Assembly (NCBI RefSeq): GCF_023634065.1 | Contig: NZ_JALKCV010000015.1 | Coordinates: forward strand, 1 to 64,000 | DNA: 64,000 nt | DNA from: Microbulbifer litoralis | Lineage (GTDB): Bacteria; Pseudomonadota; Gammaproteobacteria; Pseudomonadales; Cellvibrionaceae | Direction: 5' to 3' | Shown: positions 28,319-37,240 of the stretch, in pieces | Layout: each line of letters opens with the position of its first letter | Numbering within the stretch: position 1 is the first letter of the stretch | Made by a program: the position numbers and the translations under genes | The notes under the pieces: generated by a model | Told to the model about the DNA's origin: nothing | The model's database searches: none | What the model saw: the letters and a program-made list of their open reading frames with translations, nothing else

Positions 28319-28505
28319 GGTTTGTTTCCCGTGAGTTTTATTCTGAACGAATTAAGGTAGCAAAAAGCGCGCCGGTGGCCGAGAGATTCTGTGCTGAATA
28401 TCCGCAGCAGGGCAGTCGATTTTATCAGTGGGGGCGGTTGTCGGCGGGAAAGGTGTGGCGTCGACCGTCCGCCGGACGGAAGTCCGGCGGGCGGTCCGGG
28501 ATGGG

Positions 28506-29627
28506 TCAGAGGCTCTTCAGGGTCTCGCGGATCGGCAGGAAGATGTCCTGCGCCAGTTGCCGGCAGCGCGCCGGCGACCAGCCCTCGATCGGGTCCGGCA
28601 GGTTGTCGTTGTCCTTGAACGGCATTTCCAGTGTCAGCGCCAGGGTACGGAACTGGTGCCCGCACCAGTTGGTGCCCACGGTCATGTTGGCCTCGCCGGG
28701 CTTGTCCAGGTCGTAGCCGCGTTCGGTCTGGAAGTCGGCACTGGCGCTGGCAAAGGCGCGCTTGAAGGTGTCCTCCAGTTTTGCGTGGCGCTCGTCGTAG
28801 CCGGGAATGCCCTCGCAGGCGGCGACGAAATTGAATGGCAGTGCCTCGTCGCCGTGGATATCGAGGAAAATATCGCCGCCGATCTCCAGCATTTTCTCCC
28901 GTACCAGGTAGACCTCCGGGCTGCGTTCCATGCTCGGCTCCTGCCACTCGCGATTGAGGTTGGCGCCGGCGGCATTGGTGCGCAGGTGACCGCGCACACT
29001 GCCGTCCGGATTCATGTTCGGCACCACGTAGAACACGGTATCGGCGAGCAGGGATCGCGCGGCCGGGTTGGCTTCGTCGAGCAGTGCATCGAGGAATCCC
29101 TCCACAAACCATTCCGCCATGGTTTCCCCCGGATGCTGGCGCGCGATCATCCACACCCGGTGCCTGGCCTTCGCCGCGTCGCCGACCGTCAGCAGGCTCA
29201 TGTCGCGGCCGTCCAGGGTTTTGCCGAGAGTCTGCAGCTGCACCCGCTCGTCGAGCTGTGCCCAGGCAAGCAGGTCCAGGTGCCGCTCCCACGAAAAGGG
29301 CGCGAAGTAGGCGAGGTAGATGGCGGGTCTCTCCAGATCGACGGAGAAATCCAGGCTGTGGCCGTCGTAGCCGGCATCGATCCGGAACCAGTTGTGGCGA
29401 TCGTAGGAGGCGCAGACGCGGTAGTTTTCCCAGCCCTCCGGATAGGCCGCCTTGCCGGCGTTGACGATGCGCAGGGCGTAGCTTTTCCCTGCCTCGCCCT
29501 CCAGCCGGAAGTGGAACCACTGGTAAAAATGGGAGTGGTTGTCCTGGCGGATCGCCAGTTCCACCGGGCTGCTGTCGGCGTTGACGACTTCGATGTTGCC
29601 GCTGTCAAAATCGCTGGTGATATACAT
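28506..29627 (-). CDS. M14 carboxypeptidase, cytosolic AGBL/CCP-like
   Basis: A 373-residue protein without signal peptide. The N-terminal 125 residues form the beta-sandwich typical of AGBL/CCP enzymes (NHSHFYQWFHFRLEG..., NYRVCASYDRHNWFRI). The catalytic domain has zinc ligands H165 and E168 in QHPGETMAEWF and H258 in DIHGDEALPF, and the catalytic Glu E334 in LTLEMPF. The YYVVPNMNPDG-type loop and NLNREW are also present. Eukaryotic relatives trim polyglutamate tails; bacterial substrates are unknown. It lies upstream of the M28 peptidase gene on the same strand, separated by 187 bases. Confidence 0.92.
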   Translation of the reverse strand: MYITSDFDSGNIEVVNADSSPVELAIRQDNHSHFYQWFHFRLEGEAGKSYALRIVNAGKAAYPEGWENYRVCASYDRHNWFRIDAGYDGHSLDFSVDLERPAIYLAYFAPFSWERHLDLLAWAQLDERVQLQTLGKTLDGRDMSLLTVGDAAKARHRVWMIARQHPGETMAEWFVEGFLDALLDEANPAARSLLADTVFYVVPNMNPDGSVRGHLRTNAAGANLNREWQEPSMERSPEVYLVREKMLEIGGDIFLDIHGDEALPFNFVAACEGIPGYDERHAKLEDTFKRAFASASADFQTERGYDLDKPGEANMTVGTNWCGHQFRTLALTLEMPFKDNDNLPDPIEGWSPARCRQLAQDIFLPIRETLKSL

Positions 29628-30110
29628 GCAAATGGCTCCAGTCGTTGAATCCGTGGTTGGTGCCCGGCGGTCGGGGGCGGGCAGCCGTTCTCACAGCGCG
29701 CCGACCACCAATCACTGGCCACATGAACTGCGCGGAGGATACAGGGGAAGAGGATAGACGGGAAATTTGCTGTGGGATATGGCAATAAAAAAGCACGGTA
29801 CCGCGGGGGTACCGTGCTTTTGCCATTCCATGGCGGCACCTGCTGCGACTACTACTCCATGGAATTTCCGGTGTTCGACCCCTGGCGACTGCTCACTGCC
29901 CGGTCCGACCACAAGTGCGTTGGAACGCACCGCCAGAAATTGTGTACTGCTCCCTTACAATTCGCAGCAGATGCTGATTAAAGTTTAGGCATCGGTTTGC
30001 CGGTTGTGGTGGGCTCCCGGCAGGTTGTCGTCGATTTGGTCAACTTCCATTCGATTGCTTCCGGTGTGCGGGGTTGTCGATTTTGTTGCAACAGCGGTAG
30101 CGTCGGCCGG
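29628..30110. other. 483-bp region without a clear gene
   Basis: Between the M14 gene (minus, divergent side) and the SYLF lipoprotein gene (minus) I see no convincing coding frame. The only strong signal is the hairpin at 29787-29819. A short frame beginning MEFPVFDPWRLL near 29860 has no ribosome site. Confidence 0.5.
29787..29819. terminator. 14-bp perfect hairpin, terminator-like both ways
   Basis: AAAAGCACGGTACC and GGTACCGTGCTTTT pair perfectly around GCGGG. It is about 290 bases beyond the SYLF gene stop, farther than usual, so an untranslated RNA could end here. Confidence 0.75.
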
Positions 30111-30692
30111 TCAATCGTAATTCAGTTCGTCGTCCTTCCAGAACTTGGTGCCCTTGAGGGTGGCCTGCAGCGCAATACCGCTTTCGGTAAGCTGGTACAC
30201 GCGCATACCGTTCAGTGCCACCTCGGCGCTCACCGCCGCACCTTTCTCCTGTGCCTTGGCCGTGGCATCCGCCTGTCCACCGAAAGCCCAGCCCCGGTTG
30301 ACGAACCGTTCCATCACGGCCGGCGAGTCGAACAGGAACAGCGCGCGGAAATCCTTGACGCCCAGGCCCAGGCCGAAGCCCAGCTCGCCCATCCTCATAT
30401 AGGTGCGCTCGCCGGTGCGGTTATTGACCGCCACGCCGTAGCCGGCGGAGGCGCTGGCCAGCAACACATTGACATTGACGTTGCTGAACACGGCGTAGCC
30501 CGGTGCCTGCTTGACGTCTTCCTGCAGCCCCGGTGTGCGCTGGTAGAGCTCCGCCCGGACTTCCCGGTCGGTGCGATCGATATACTCGCGCTTGTCCATC
30601 CCGGTCTGGCCCGGGGCCGCGCATCCGGACGCCAGCAGGGCTGTGAGGGCGAGACCGCAGAACAGGGTGAAGCGATTGGCGCAGGACGACAT
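30111..30692 (-). CDS. SYLF-domain (Ysc84-like) lipoprotein
   Basis: A 193-residue exported lipoprotein. The lipobox is LLASGC, followed by a short spacer and a SYLF-type domain: PGYAVFSNVNVNVLLASASAGYG, the Gly-rich GELGFGLGLGVKDFRALFLF and an AEVALNGMRVYQLTESGIALQATLKGTKFW end. SYLF domains bind lipids, often phosphoinositides in eukaryotes; the bacterial role is unknown. The ATG at 30692 has GGAG seven bases upstream; an ATG four codons earlier has no site. Confidence 0.8.
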   Translation of the reverse strand: MSSCANRFTLFCGLALTALLASGCAAPGQTGMDKREYIDRTDREVRAELYQRTPGLQEDVKQAPGYAVFSNVNVNVLLASASAGYGVAVNNRTGERTYMRMGELGFGLGLGVKDFRALFLFDSPAVMERFVNRGWAFGGQADATAKAQEKGAAVSAEVALNGMRVYQLTESGIALQATLKGTKFWKDDELNYD

Positions 30693-30887
30693 GGTGTTCT
30701 CCATTGAATCATTCTTTCCCCGATTAAATCAGAGCCGGGCCGAAGGCTCGACTGTTGGTTGCCGGCTTTGCGACCTGTGCCACAATGCGGCTTGCGGCGC
30801 CACTTCCTGCGCCGCCCGGCATTCGGTAAGCTTACCGGCCTGTCTGCGGGCTTGTCCGCGCCAATACATTCTAATACGGGAATGACC

Positions 30888-31361
30888 ATGAACAGATCTG
30901 TAAAACGCGGCGTCGCCGCCAGCTGCCTGCTCGTACTGATGATGAACCTGACCGCTTGCGGTTACTTCCTGTATCCGGAGCGCAAGGGCCAGACCGGTGG
31001 ACGGGTCGACCCGGTGGTGGTGATTCTCGACGGTGCCGGGCTGCTGTTCGGCATCCTGCCGGGCATCGTCGCCTTCGCGGTGGACTTCACCAATGGCACC
31101 ATCTACCTGCCGGCGGGCGGTTCCTCCGCAATCGATCGCCACCTGACGGAGGCGGATATCCGCGATGCGAAGAGAGTGATCGACCAGGACGGCCAGGTAT
31201 GGCTGCAGCTGCCGATCGACCAGCTGTCCACCCAGGGTGGCGAGCTGCAACAGCTGGGTGAAGCCCTGTCCAGCGAACAGATGGCGGCGCAGGATATCAT
31301 CTGGCTGGAAGACCTGGCCGCCCTGCGCGCCGCCAGCGCGCGCAATACGGCCTCCCTCTGA
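30888..31361 (+). CDS. Small lipoprotein, YceK/YidQ-like hypothetical
   Basis: A 157-residue protein with signal peptide and lipobox LTAC. The mature start YFLYPERKGQTGGRVDPVVVILDGAGLLFGILPGIVAFAVDFTNGTIYLP includes one hydrophobic helix, so it may also span or dip into the membrane. The rest is polar and probably periplasmic. Similar short proteins are common in gammaproteobacteria and are sometimes wrongly named polyribonucleotide nucleotidyltransferase. The function is unknown. It is divergent from the SYLF lipoprotein. Confidence 0.65.
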   Translation: MNRSVKRGVAASCLLVLMMNLTACGYFLYPERKGQTGGRVDPVVVILDGAGLLFGILPGIVAFAVDFTNGTIYLPAGGSSAIDRHLTEADIRDAKRVIDQDGQVWLQLPIDQLSTQGGELQQLGEALSSEQMAAQDIIWLEDLAALRAASARNTASL

Positions 31362-31433
31362 CGACTGCCCCCGGATCGCGGCGGTTTTCCGCCGCGATTG
31401 CCCAACACCGATAACAGGAAGCGCCAGAACGCC

Positions 31434-32342
31434 ATGAGCCGGTCCCGCCTTCCGGGCGAGCGCCGCTACGCCCAGGAGGGTGAAGCACTGCTGCTGCCGT
31501 TTATGCAGTCCAGCGAGATGGTGCATATGGGGCTCGGCCGCCTGGATAGCGCGGGCTGGATACCGCCGTGCGCGAAACTGCCCCATTACCTGCACAACAA
31601 GCTGCGCGTGCGCCGGCAATTCGGCGAGCGGGTCTGCGCCTGCCTGCCGGGCTCGGCGGCGGCGCAGCGCGAGTTGCACTCGCTGCTGCTGGCACACCTG
31701 TGCCGGGATCACGCCCTCCGCTACGCCCTGTCTGCCGGATGCCTGCACTGGCGCGGGCCCGGCGGCGCATTGCGCTGGCCGCTGCACGGCGGCGAGCCGC
31801 TCTGGGACGCGAGCTGCTGGATCGCGGACGACCTCTGCATTCTCGAGCCCGGCGAGCGGGGCTATCGGCTCACCGCGGCCTCGCTGGCGGCACCCAGTTA
31901 CTGGCGGCTGGAAGAGAAGATCGGGCGGCCGCTGGATGCCATCCACGCCCCGGTACCGGGCTTGGCCGGGAAAATCGGCGAGCGGGTGGCGCGATTTTTC
32001 GATCACCTGCTGCCGGACTATCCGGTCTGGCGCAGCAACTGGTCGGTGGTGGCATCGCCCGAGCTGTTGCAGCGCGGCGGTGGCGGGGAAGGTGGTAGCG
32101 AGCGGGGTGGGGATCTCTACCTGCGCGTCGAGCGGCAGTCGCTGCGGCGCTTGCCGAAAACGGGCGCGGTGGTATTCAGTATCCGGGTCGCGATCAATCC
32201 GCTGGCCGATATCCTGCCGGTGCCCGGCGCGCCGGCGGCACTGGCGCGCGCCGTGCGCCAGCTCTCTCCCGACGAGGCGAGGTACAAGTCGCTGGCACCG
32301 CTGTTGCCGGCCCTGCACGACTTCCTTGCGACGCGCGGCTGA
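31434..32342 (+). CDS. DUF3445 / haem-dependent oxidative N-demethylase-like protein
   Basis: A 302-residue cytosolic protein. The family pattern can be followed: LPFMQSSEMVHMGLGRLD at the start, KLRVRRQFGERV, the central RLTAASLAAPSYWRLEEKIGRPLDAIHAPVPGL segment, a NWSVVASPEL segment, then LRVERQSLRRLPKTGAVVFSIRVAINPL. In HODM of marine Methylophaga-like bacteria and relatives this fold binds haem and demethylates dimethylamine; whether this protein does so is not shown. The ATG at 31434 is chosen; the frame is open from a TTG at 31398. Confidence 0.82.
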   Translation: MSRSRLPGERRYAQEGEALLLPFMQSSEMVHMGLGRLDSAGWIPPCAKLPHYLHNKLRVRRQFGERVCACLPGSAAAQRELHSLLLAHLCRDHALRYALSAGCLHWRGPGGALRWPLHGGEPLWDASCWIADDLCILEPGERGYRLTAASLAAPSYWRLEEKIGRPLDAIHAPVPGLAGKIGERVARFFDHLLPDYPVWRSNWSVVASPELLQRGGGGEGGSERGGDLYLRVERQSLRRLPKTGAVVFSIRVAINPLADILPVPGAPAALARAVRQLSPDEARYKSLAPLLPALHDFLATRG

Positions 32343-32355
32343 AAGCCCGCATCGA

Positions 32356-33765
32356 TCAGCGCCTGCGCCCGCCCAGCGCGCCGAGCAGGCCCCGCACCAG
32401 TTCCCTGCCCAACTGGCGGCCGAAGCTGTTCGCCATCCTGCCCAGTGCCCGGTCCAGTTCCGGTGTCCCGCAGGTGAGACGGTCGGGTTTGTCCCGCCCG
32501 GAGCCACTCCGGCCGGCATCGAGTTGCCGTTGTTGCAGTTTCTCATAGGCGGACTCGCGCTCCACCGGACGCCGGTATTTGTCCGCCAGGACACTGGCCT
32601 GCACCAGTTGTTGCAACTCTTCCCCATCCAGCGGGCGCAGGCGGCTGGCGGGCGGCTGGATCAGGGTGCGCGCCACCGGTTGTGGTACACCGCGGCTGTC
32701 GAGGCAGGAGACCAGGGCCTCGCCGACCGCCAGCTGGCCGATTGCCGTTTCGGTGTCGAAATCCGGATTGGCGCGAAAGCTCCGCGCGGCCGCGCGCAGG
32801 TTGCGCTGCTCGTTGGGGGTGTAGGCCCGCAGCGCATGCTGGACCCGGTTGCCCATTTGTGCGAGCACCGCTTCCGGAATATCCAGCGGGCTCTGGGTGA
32901 TAAAGAAGATCGCGACGCCGCGGGATCGAATCAGCCGCACTATCTGCTCCACCTGCTCGACCAGGCGCTGGGGCAGGTGGTCGAACAGCAGGTGGGCCTC
33001 GTCGAAAAACAGCGCGATCCTGGCCGCGCTGCCGCCGGATTCCGGCAACTGTTGGTAGAGCTCCGCCAGCAGCCACAGCAGCAGTGTGCCGTACACACGC
33101 GGATGCATGCGACTGGCATCGAGCAGGTGAATCCTGTCGCCGCGGAGCAGGTCGCCGGGGTCCAGCGCCGGTTCGCCGAACAGGTCGGCGGCGTTGTCGC
33201 GCTCACTGGCGAGGAATTTGCGCTTGATGGCGCCGAGGCTGGCGGGGGACAGGGTGCCGTAGCGCTGCGACAGCGCCTTGCGCTCTGTCTCTGCAAGGTG
33301 GATCAGCGCCTGCAGGTCCTTCCAGTCGAGCAGTAGCAGTCCCGACTCGTCGGCGATCTTGAACAGCAGTTGCAGCAGGCCGGTCTGGTTGTCGTTCAGT
33401 TCCAGCATCTGCGCCAGCAGCTCCGGGCCCAGTTCGCTGGGGGTGAGGCGCAGGGGCAGGGCGGCGGGGCCCCAGGGTTCCACCGGGCTGGCGCGGAAGT
33501 AACTCTGGTCCAGCTCGAATGACGCCAGTCGCTCGCGCACCGGCGGGCTGTCGCCGCCGGGCGCCGCCAGGCCGCTCAGGTCGCCCTTGAAGTCGGTGAC
33601 GAAGACCGGCAGGCCGGCGCGGTTCAGCTGTTCCGCCAGCAGGCGCAGGGTGACTGTCTTGCCGGTACCGGTGGCGCCGCAGATGATGCCGTGGCGGGTG
33701 ATCATTTCCGGCAGCAGTTCGCAGCGGGCGCCGCCGCTGGCCAGGCCGAGGGAGATGGGTGGCAT
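32356..33765 (-). CDS. HerA/YjgR-like ATPase (DUF853)
   Basis: A 469-residue P-loop ATPase. Walker A is CGATGTGKTVTLRLLAEQL near residues 29-47, and Walker B is ALFFDEAHLLFD near residue 250. Sensor-like IFFITQSPLDIPEAVLAQMGNRVQHALRAYTP follows. This matches the YjgR family of HerA-related helicases, which is often annotated as DUF853. The cellular role is not established. The C-terminus has an Arg-rich tail (GRQLGRELVRGLLGALGGRRR). It converges with the DUF3445 gene. Confidence 0.88.
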   Translation of the reverse strand: MPPISLGLASGGARCELLPEMITRHGIICGATGTGKTVTLRLLAEQLNRAGLPVFVTDFKGDLSGLAAPGGDSPPVRERLASFELDQSYFRASPVEPWGPAALPLRLTPSELGPELLAQMLELNDNQTGLLQLLFKIADESGLLLLDWKDLQALIHLAETERKALSQRYGTLSPASLGAIKRKFLASERDNAADLFGEPALDPGDLLRGDRIHLLDASRMHPRVYGTLLLWLLAELYQQLPESGGSAARIALFFDEAHLLFDHLPQRLVEQVEQIVRLIRSRGVAIFFITQSPLDIPEAVLAQMGNRVQHALRAYTPNEQRNLRAAARSFRANPDFDTETAIGQLAVGEALVSCLDSRGVPQPVARTLIQPPASRLRPLDGEELQQLVQASVLADKYRRPVERESAYEKLQQRQLDAGRSGSGRDKPDRLTCGTPELDRALGRMANSFGRQLGRELVRGLLGALGGRRR

Positions 33766-33820
33766 GCTCGGTTTCCGCAGTGATTACTGCACTACTGTAG
33801 CCGAGTGTCGGGGCCGGACT

Positions 33821-34825
33821 TCAGGACGCGGCCTGCTCCGGCTGGCTGCGGTAGGTGCGGGGGGAGACACCGGTCCAGCGCCGGAAGGCCTTGCCGAAGG
33901 CGCTCTCGTCACAGTAGCCGAGGGCCGCGGCGATCTCGGCATTGTTCTGGTCGCCCTGGCGCAGCCACTGGCATGCATAGTGGCTGCGCACCTGGTCCTG
34001 GATGGCGCGGAAGCTGGCGTTTTCCTCCAGCAGCTTGCGCCCCAGGTGACGCGGACTGATACACAGGCGGCTGGCCACCTGTTCGCGGGTCAGTTGCGGT
34101 TCCTGCTGCAGCAGGTGCGAGACCTGTTGCTGCAGGCTCTTGTGGGTCAGGGCGCGCAACAGGGCGTCGGCCTCCGGTTTGAGGCGCGCCATCACCTGTT
34201 GGTCCGCCGCCACCAGCGGGATTTCCAGGTCCTGCGGCCGCAGGCGGATCGCCGATACCGGCGCGTTGAACTGCACCGGTGTCTGCAGTACCTGCTGGTA
34301 CTGCTGCTGGATGGCCAGGGACGGGGCCGGGTAGGCCAGCTGCACACTCTGGGCGCGGAAGGGGTGGCCGGTCATGCTGCGGGTCTGGGTCAGGCAGGCG
34401 GACAGGATCGTCTCCACCCGCAGCCGCGCGCAGCGCAGGAAGCTGGGCTGGTAGCAGAGATCCACATGGTGGGCGCCGCGGCGCAGCTCGAACTGGCCGC
34501 CTTCGCCCACCAGCGGGTGGTAGATCAGCAGCTGCTCGATGGCCGCGCCCAGGGTTCTCTGGGTCATCAGCAGGTAGCCCACCAGCCCCATCTGGCTGCT
34601 GTGCATCGCCCGGCCGAGCCTGGCGCCCAGCAGTGGGTCCGGGTAGGTTTCCTGCAGCGCCAGCCACAGCTGTTCCTGTACACCCATGGGGACCCGCTGT
34701 GATTCGTCGATCCCGGACAGGGCCTTGCGGGCCACTGCGGGAACCTCGAGTCCGAGGCTCTTCAATGCCGCGGAAATTGCGCGTGTGTAGTTCAGGGTGA
34801 CACTTCTGCAATCGGCCGTTTTCAC
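33821..34825 (-). CDS. AraC-family regulator divergent from the FMO operon
   Basis: A 334-residue regulator with an arabinose-binding-like N-terminal domain (about 15-200; VPMGVQEQLWLALQETYPDPLLG, MGLVGYLLMTQRTLG) and two C-terminal HTH motifs (REQVASRLCISPRHLGRKLLEE; AAALGYCDESAFGKAFRRW with TGVSPRTYRS). The start is a GTG at 34825 with AGGA upstream. It is transcribed away from the monooxygenase operon across a 114-bp gap, the classic position of a pathway activator. Confidence 0.9.
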   Translation of the reverse strand: MKTADCRSVTLNYTRAISAALKSLGLEVPAVARKALSGIDESQRVPMGVQEQLWLALQETYPDPLLGARLGRAMHSSQMGLVGYLLMTQRTLGAAIEQLLIYHPLVGEGGQFELRRGAHHVDLCYQPSFLRCARLRVETILSACLTQTRSMTGHPFRAQSVQLAYPAPSLAIQQQYQQVLQTPVQFNAPVSAIRLRPQDLEIPLVAADQQVMARLKPEADALLRALTHKSLQQQVSHLLQQEPQLTREQVASRLCISPRHLGRKLLEENASFRAIQDQVRSHYACQWLRQGDQNNAEIAAALGYCDESAFGKAFRRWTGVSPRTYRSQPEQAAS

Positions 34826-34939
34826 AAGTCCTGTCCGTAATTAACCACCAGATGCCCGATTATGACGATCTGCCGCAGGCTTGTCACGGTATATTGGCTG
34901 GCATACGCAATCGAAGGCGTGGCGATCGGGAGAACAACA

Positions 34940-36283
34940 ATGAAACCCTACGCAGTAATCGGCGCCGGCCCCATGGGCCTCTGCACGGTGCGCAACCTGC
35001 ACAAGTACGACATTCCCTGTGTCGGTTTTGAAATCCACGGCGATGTGGGCGGGCTCTGGGATATCGACAGCCCCACCAGCACCATGTACGAGTCGGCCCA
35101 CCTGATCTCGTCGAAGAAAATGACCGAGTTCGCCGAATTTCCGATGGCGGAAGAGGTGGCGCCCTTCCCGCACCACCGCGAATTGCGGCAGTATTTTCGC
35201 GATTACGCGCGGGAATTCGGTCTCTACGATCTGTACGAATTCAATACCGAGGTGGTGCACTGCGAGCGCGACGGCGACGACTGGCTGATCACCACCCGCT
35301 GCAACGGCGAGGAACAGACGCGCAGTTTCGGCGGCCTGCTGATCGCCAACGGCACCCTGCACCATCCGAATCAGCCGCCGCTACCCGGGGACTTTGCCGG
35401 CGAAGTGCTGCATTCGAGTGAATACCGCGATCCCGCCATCTTCGAGGGCAGGCGGGTGCTGCTGGTGGGCTGCGGCAACAGCGGTGCCGATATCGCCGTG
35501 GACGCGGTGCACCGGGCGGCCAGCGTGGATATCAGCCTGCGCCGCGGCTACTACTTCCTGCCCAAATTTATCGGCGGCAAACCGACCGATGCCGTGGGCG
35601 GCAAAATCAGGCTGCCGCGCTTTGTGCAGCAGCGTGTCAGCGCCGCGTTGAGCCGCTTTATGCTGGGTCGCCCGAGCCAGTACGGTCTGCCGGAGCCGGA
35701 CTACCGGATGTTCGAGTCGCACCCGGTGATCAACTCGCTGATCCTGCATCATATCGGCCACGGCGATATCCGCCCGCAGGGGGATATCGAGTCGATCGAC
35801 GGCCATACCGTGACCTTCAGGGATGGCCGCAGCGGTGACTACGATACAATCCTGATGGCCACCGGCTACAAGCTGCACTATCCGTTTATCGACAGCGGGC
35901 ACCTGAACTGGCAGGGCTTCGCGCCGGGTCTCTACCTGAATGTGTTCCATCCGCAGTACGACAACCTGTTCCTGATGGGCATGGTGGAGGCCGCGGGCCT
36001 CGGCTGGGAGGGACGCAACGAGCAGGCGGAGCTGGTGGCACTGTATATCCGCCAGCTGTCCTTCGGTGCCGACTCCGCGCGCCGCTTCCGCGACATCAAG
36101 CGCGAAAGGGTCGCGCTGCGCGCCGATGGCGGTATGAACTATCTGCAACTGGAGCGCATGGCCTACTACGTGCACAAGGACACTTACCTGAAAGCACTGC
36201 GCGGTCACACTGCGGACTTGCGCCGGGATCTGGCTAGCCGGGATACTGGCCAATTCGTCAGCAGTGCGGGAGCAGCCCGGTGA
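34940..36283 (+). CDS. Flavin-containing monooxygenase (FMO / Baeyer-Villiger type)
   Basis: A 447-residue flavoenzyme. The FAD Rossmann motif GAGPMG is at residues 8-13, and a second dinucleotide motif for NADPH, GCGNSGADIAVD, is near residue 180. ATGYKLHYPF is the ATG-type motif before the C-terminal part. Such enzymes put one oxygen atom into a ketone or into a soft nucleophile (N or S). GGGAGA precedes the ATG. The stop codon overlaps the GTG of the next gene (GTGA), so at least two genes are translationally coupled. The substrate is unknown; the neighbours suggest a hydrophobic or steroid-like alcohol or ketone. Confidence 0.88.
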   Translation: MKPYAVIGAGPMGLCTVRNLHKYDIPCVGFEIHGDVGGLWDIDSPTSTMYESAHLISSKKMTEFAEFPMAEEVAPFPHHRELRQYFRDYAREFGLYDLYEFNTEVVHCERDGDDWLITTRCNGEEQTRSFGGLLIANGTLHHPNQPPLPGDFAGEVLHSSEYRDPAIFEGRRVLLVGCGNSGADIAVDAVHRAASVDISLRRGYYFLPKFIGGKPTDAVGGKIRLPRFVQQRVSAALSRFMLGRPSQYGLPEPDYRMFESHPVINSLILHHIGHGDIRPQGDIESIDGHTVTFRDGRSGDYDTILMATGYKLHYPFIDSGHLNWQGFAPGLYLNVFHPQYDNLFLMGMVEAAGLGWEGRNEQAELVALYIRQLSFGADSARRFRDIKRERVALRADGGMNYLQLERMAYYVHKDTYLKALRGHTADLRRDLASRDTGQFVSSAGAAR

Positions 36284-37230
36284 ATCCAACCCTCGATGCC
36301 GCCAGCCAGTTCCAGATGTCGCCGGCGGCACTGCTGGTGCTGAACGGAGTACTGGCATTCATGATGTTCGGTGTCTCCCTGGGGCTGCGACCGGCGGATT
36401 TCGCCGCGGTGCTGCGCCGGCCGCTGGCACCGGTCACCGGACTGGCGGCGCAGTTCCTGCTGCTGCCGGCGATTACCTGCCTGGTCACCTGGAGGCTGGA
36501 AATCGATCCCGGCCTGGCGCTGGGCATGATCCTCGTGTCCTGCTGCCCCGGCGGCACCTTCTCCAATGTGATGACCTGGATCGGTCGCGCCAATGTGGCC
36601 ACCTCGGTGAGTATGACGGCGGTTTCCAGCCTGGTGGCGGTGGCAATGACCCCGTTCAACTTCGCCCTTTACGGCAGCCTCAATCCCCATACCCGCAGCA
36701 TGCTGCAGGACATCGCGCTGCCGGCCGGCAATATGGTGGCGCTGGTGGTGCTGGTGCTGGCGGTGCCGATGCTGCTGGGGATGCTGGTGGGCGCCCGCTT
36801 TCCGGATTTCGTGCGCCGCAGCGAGCGCTATTTCCGCAGCGGCTCGCTGCTGGTTTTCCTGCTGTTCGTGGCGGTGTCGTTCAGCAAGCACTGGCAGACG
36901 GCACTGCAGATCGCCGGTTCGGTGCTGCTGTTGGTGATCGCGCACAATGCGCTGGCCTTCCTGATCGGCAATCTCAGTGCCCGCGCCGCGCGCCTGCCGC
37001 TGGCGGACCGGCGCGCAGTCACGATGGAGGTGGGTATCCAGAATTCCGGCCTGGCGCTGGCCATCCTGTTCACCTTCTATCCCGCCGCCGGCGCGATGCT
37101 GGTGGTGGCGGGATTCTGGGGTGTCTGGCACCTGGTCTCCGGCCTGGGCCTGGCCGGCTACTGGCATTACCGCGATCGAAAAATACAAGGGGCAGGGCGC
37201 CTGCAGGGCGATCCGCAAACCGGGCAATAA
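36280..37230 (+). CDS. Bile acid:sodium symporter (BASS/SBF) family carrier
   Basis: A 316-residue membrane protein with nine or ten helices. SBF family marks are the first-helix LNGVLAFMMFGVSLGLRPADF, the Na+ site region SCCPGGTFSNVMTW and the second repeat's VTMEVGIQNSGLALAIL. It should import organic anions with sodium. The GTG start at 36280 overlaps the monooxygenase stop. Its presence inside a catabolic-looking operon suggests that it imports the pathway's substrate. Confidence 0.9.
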   Translation: MNPTLDAASQFQMSPAALLVLNGVLAFMMFGVSLGLRPADFAAVLRRPLAPVTGLAAQFLLLPAITCLVTWRLEIDPGLALGMILVSCCPGGTFSNVMTWIGRANVATSVSMTAVSSLVAVAMTPFNFALYGSLNPHTRSMLQDIALPAGNMVALVVLVLAVPMLLGMLVGARFPDFVRRSERYFRSGSLLVFLLFVAVSFSKHWQTALQIAGSVLLLVIAHNALAFLIGNLSARAARLPLADRRAVTMEVGIQNSGLALAILFTFYPAAGAMLVVAGFWGVWHLVSGLGLAGYWHYRDRKIQGAGRLQGDPQTGQ

Positions 37231-37240
37231 GAAAATCACC

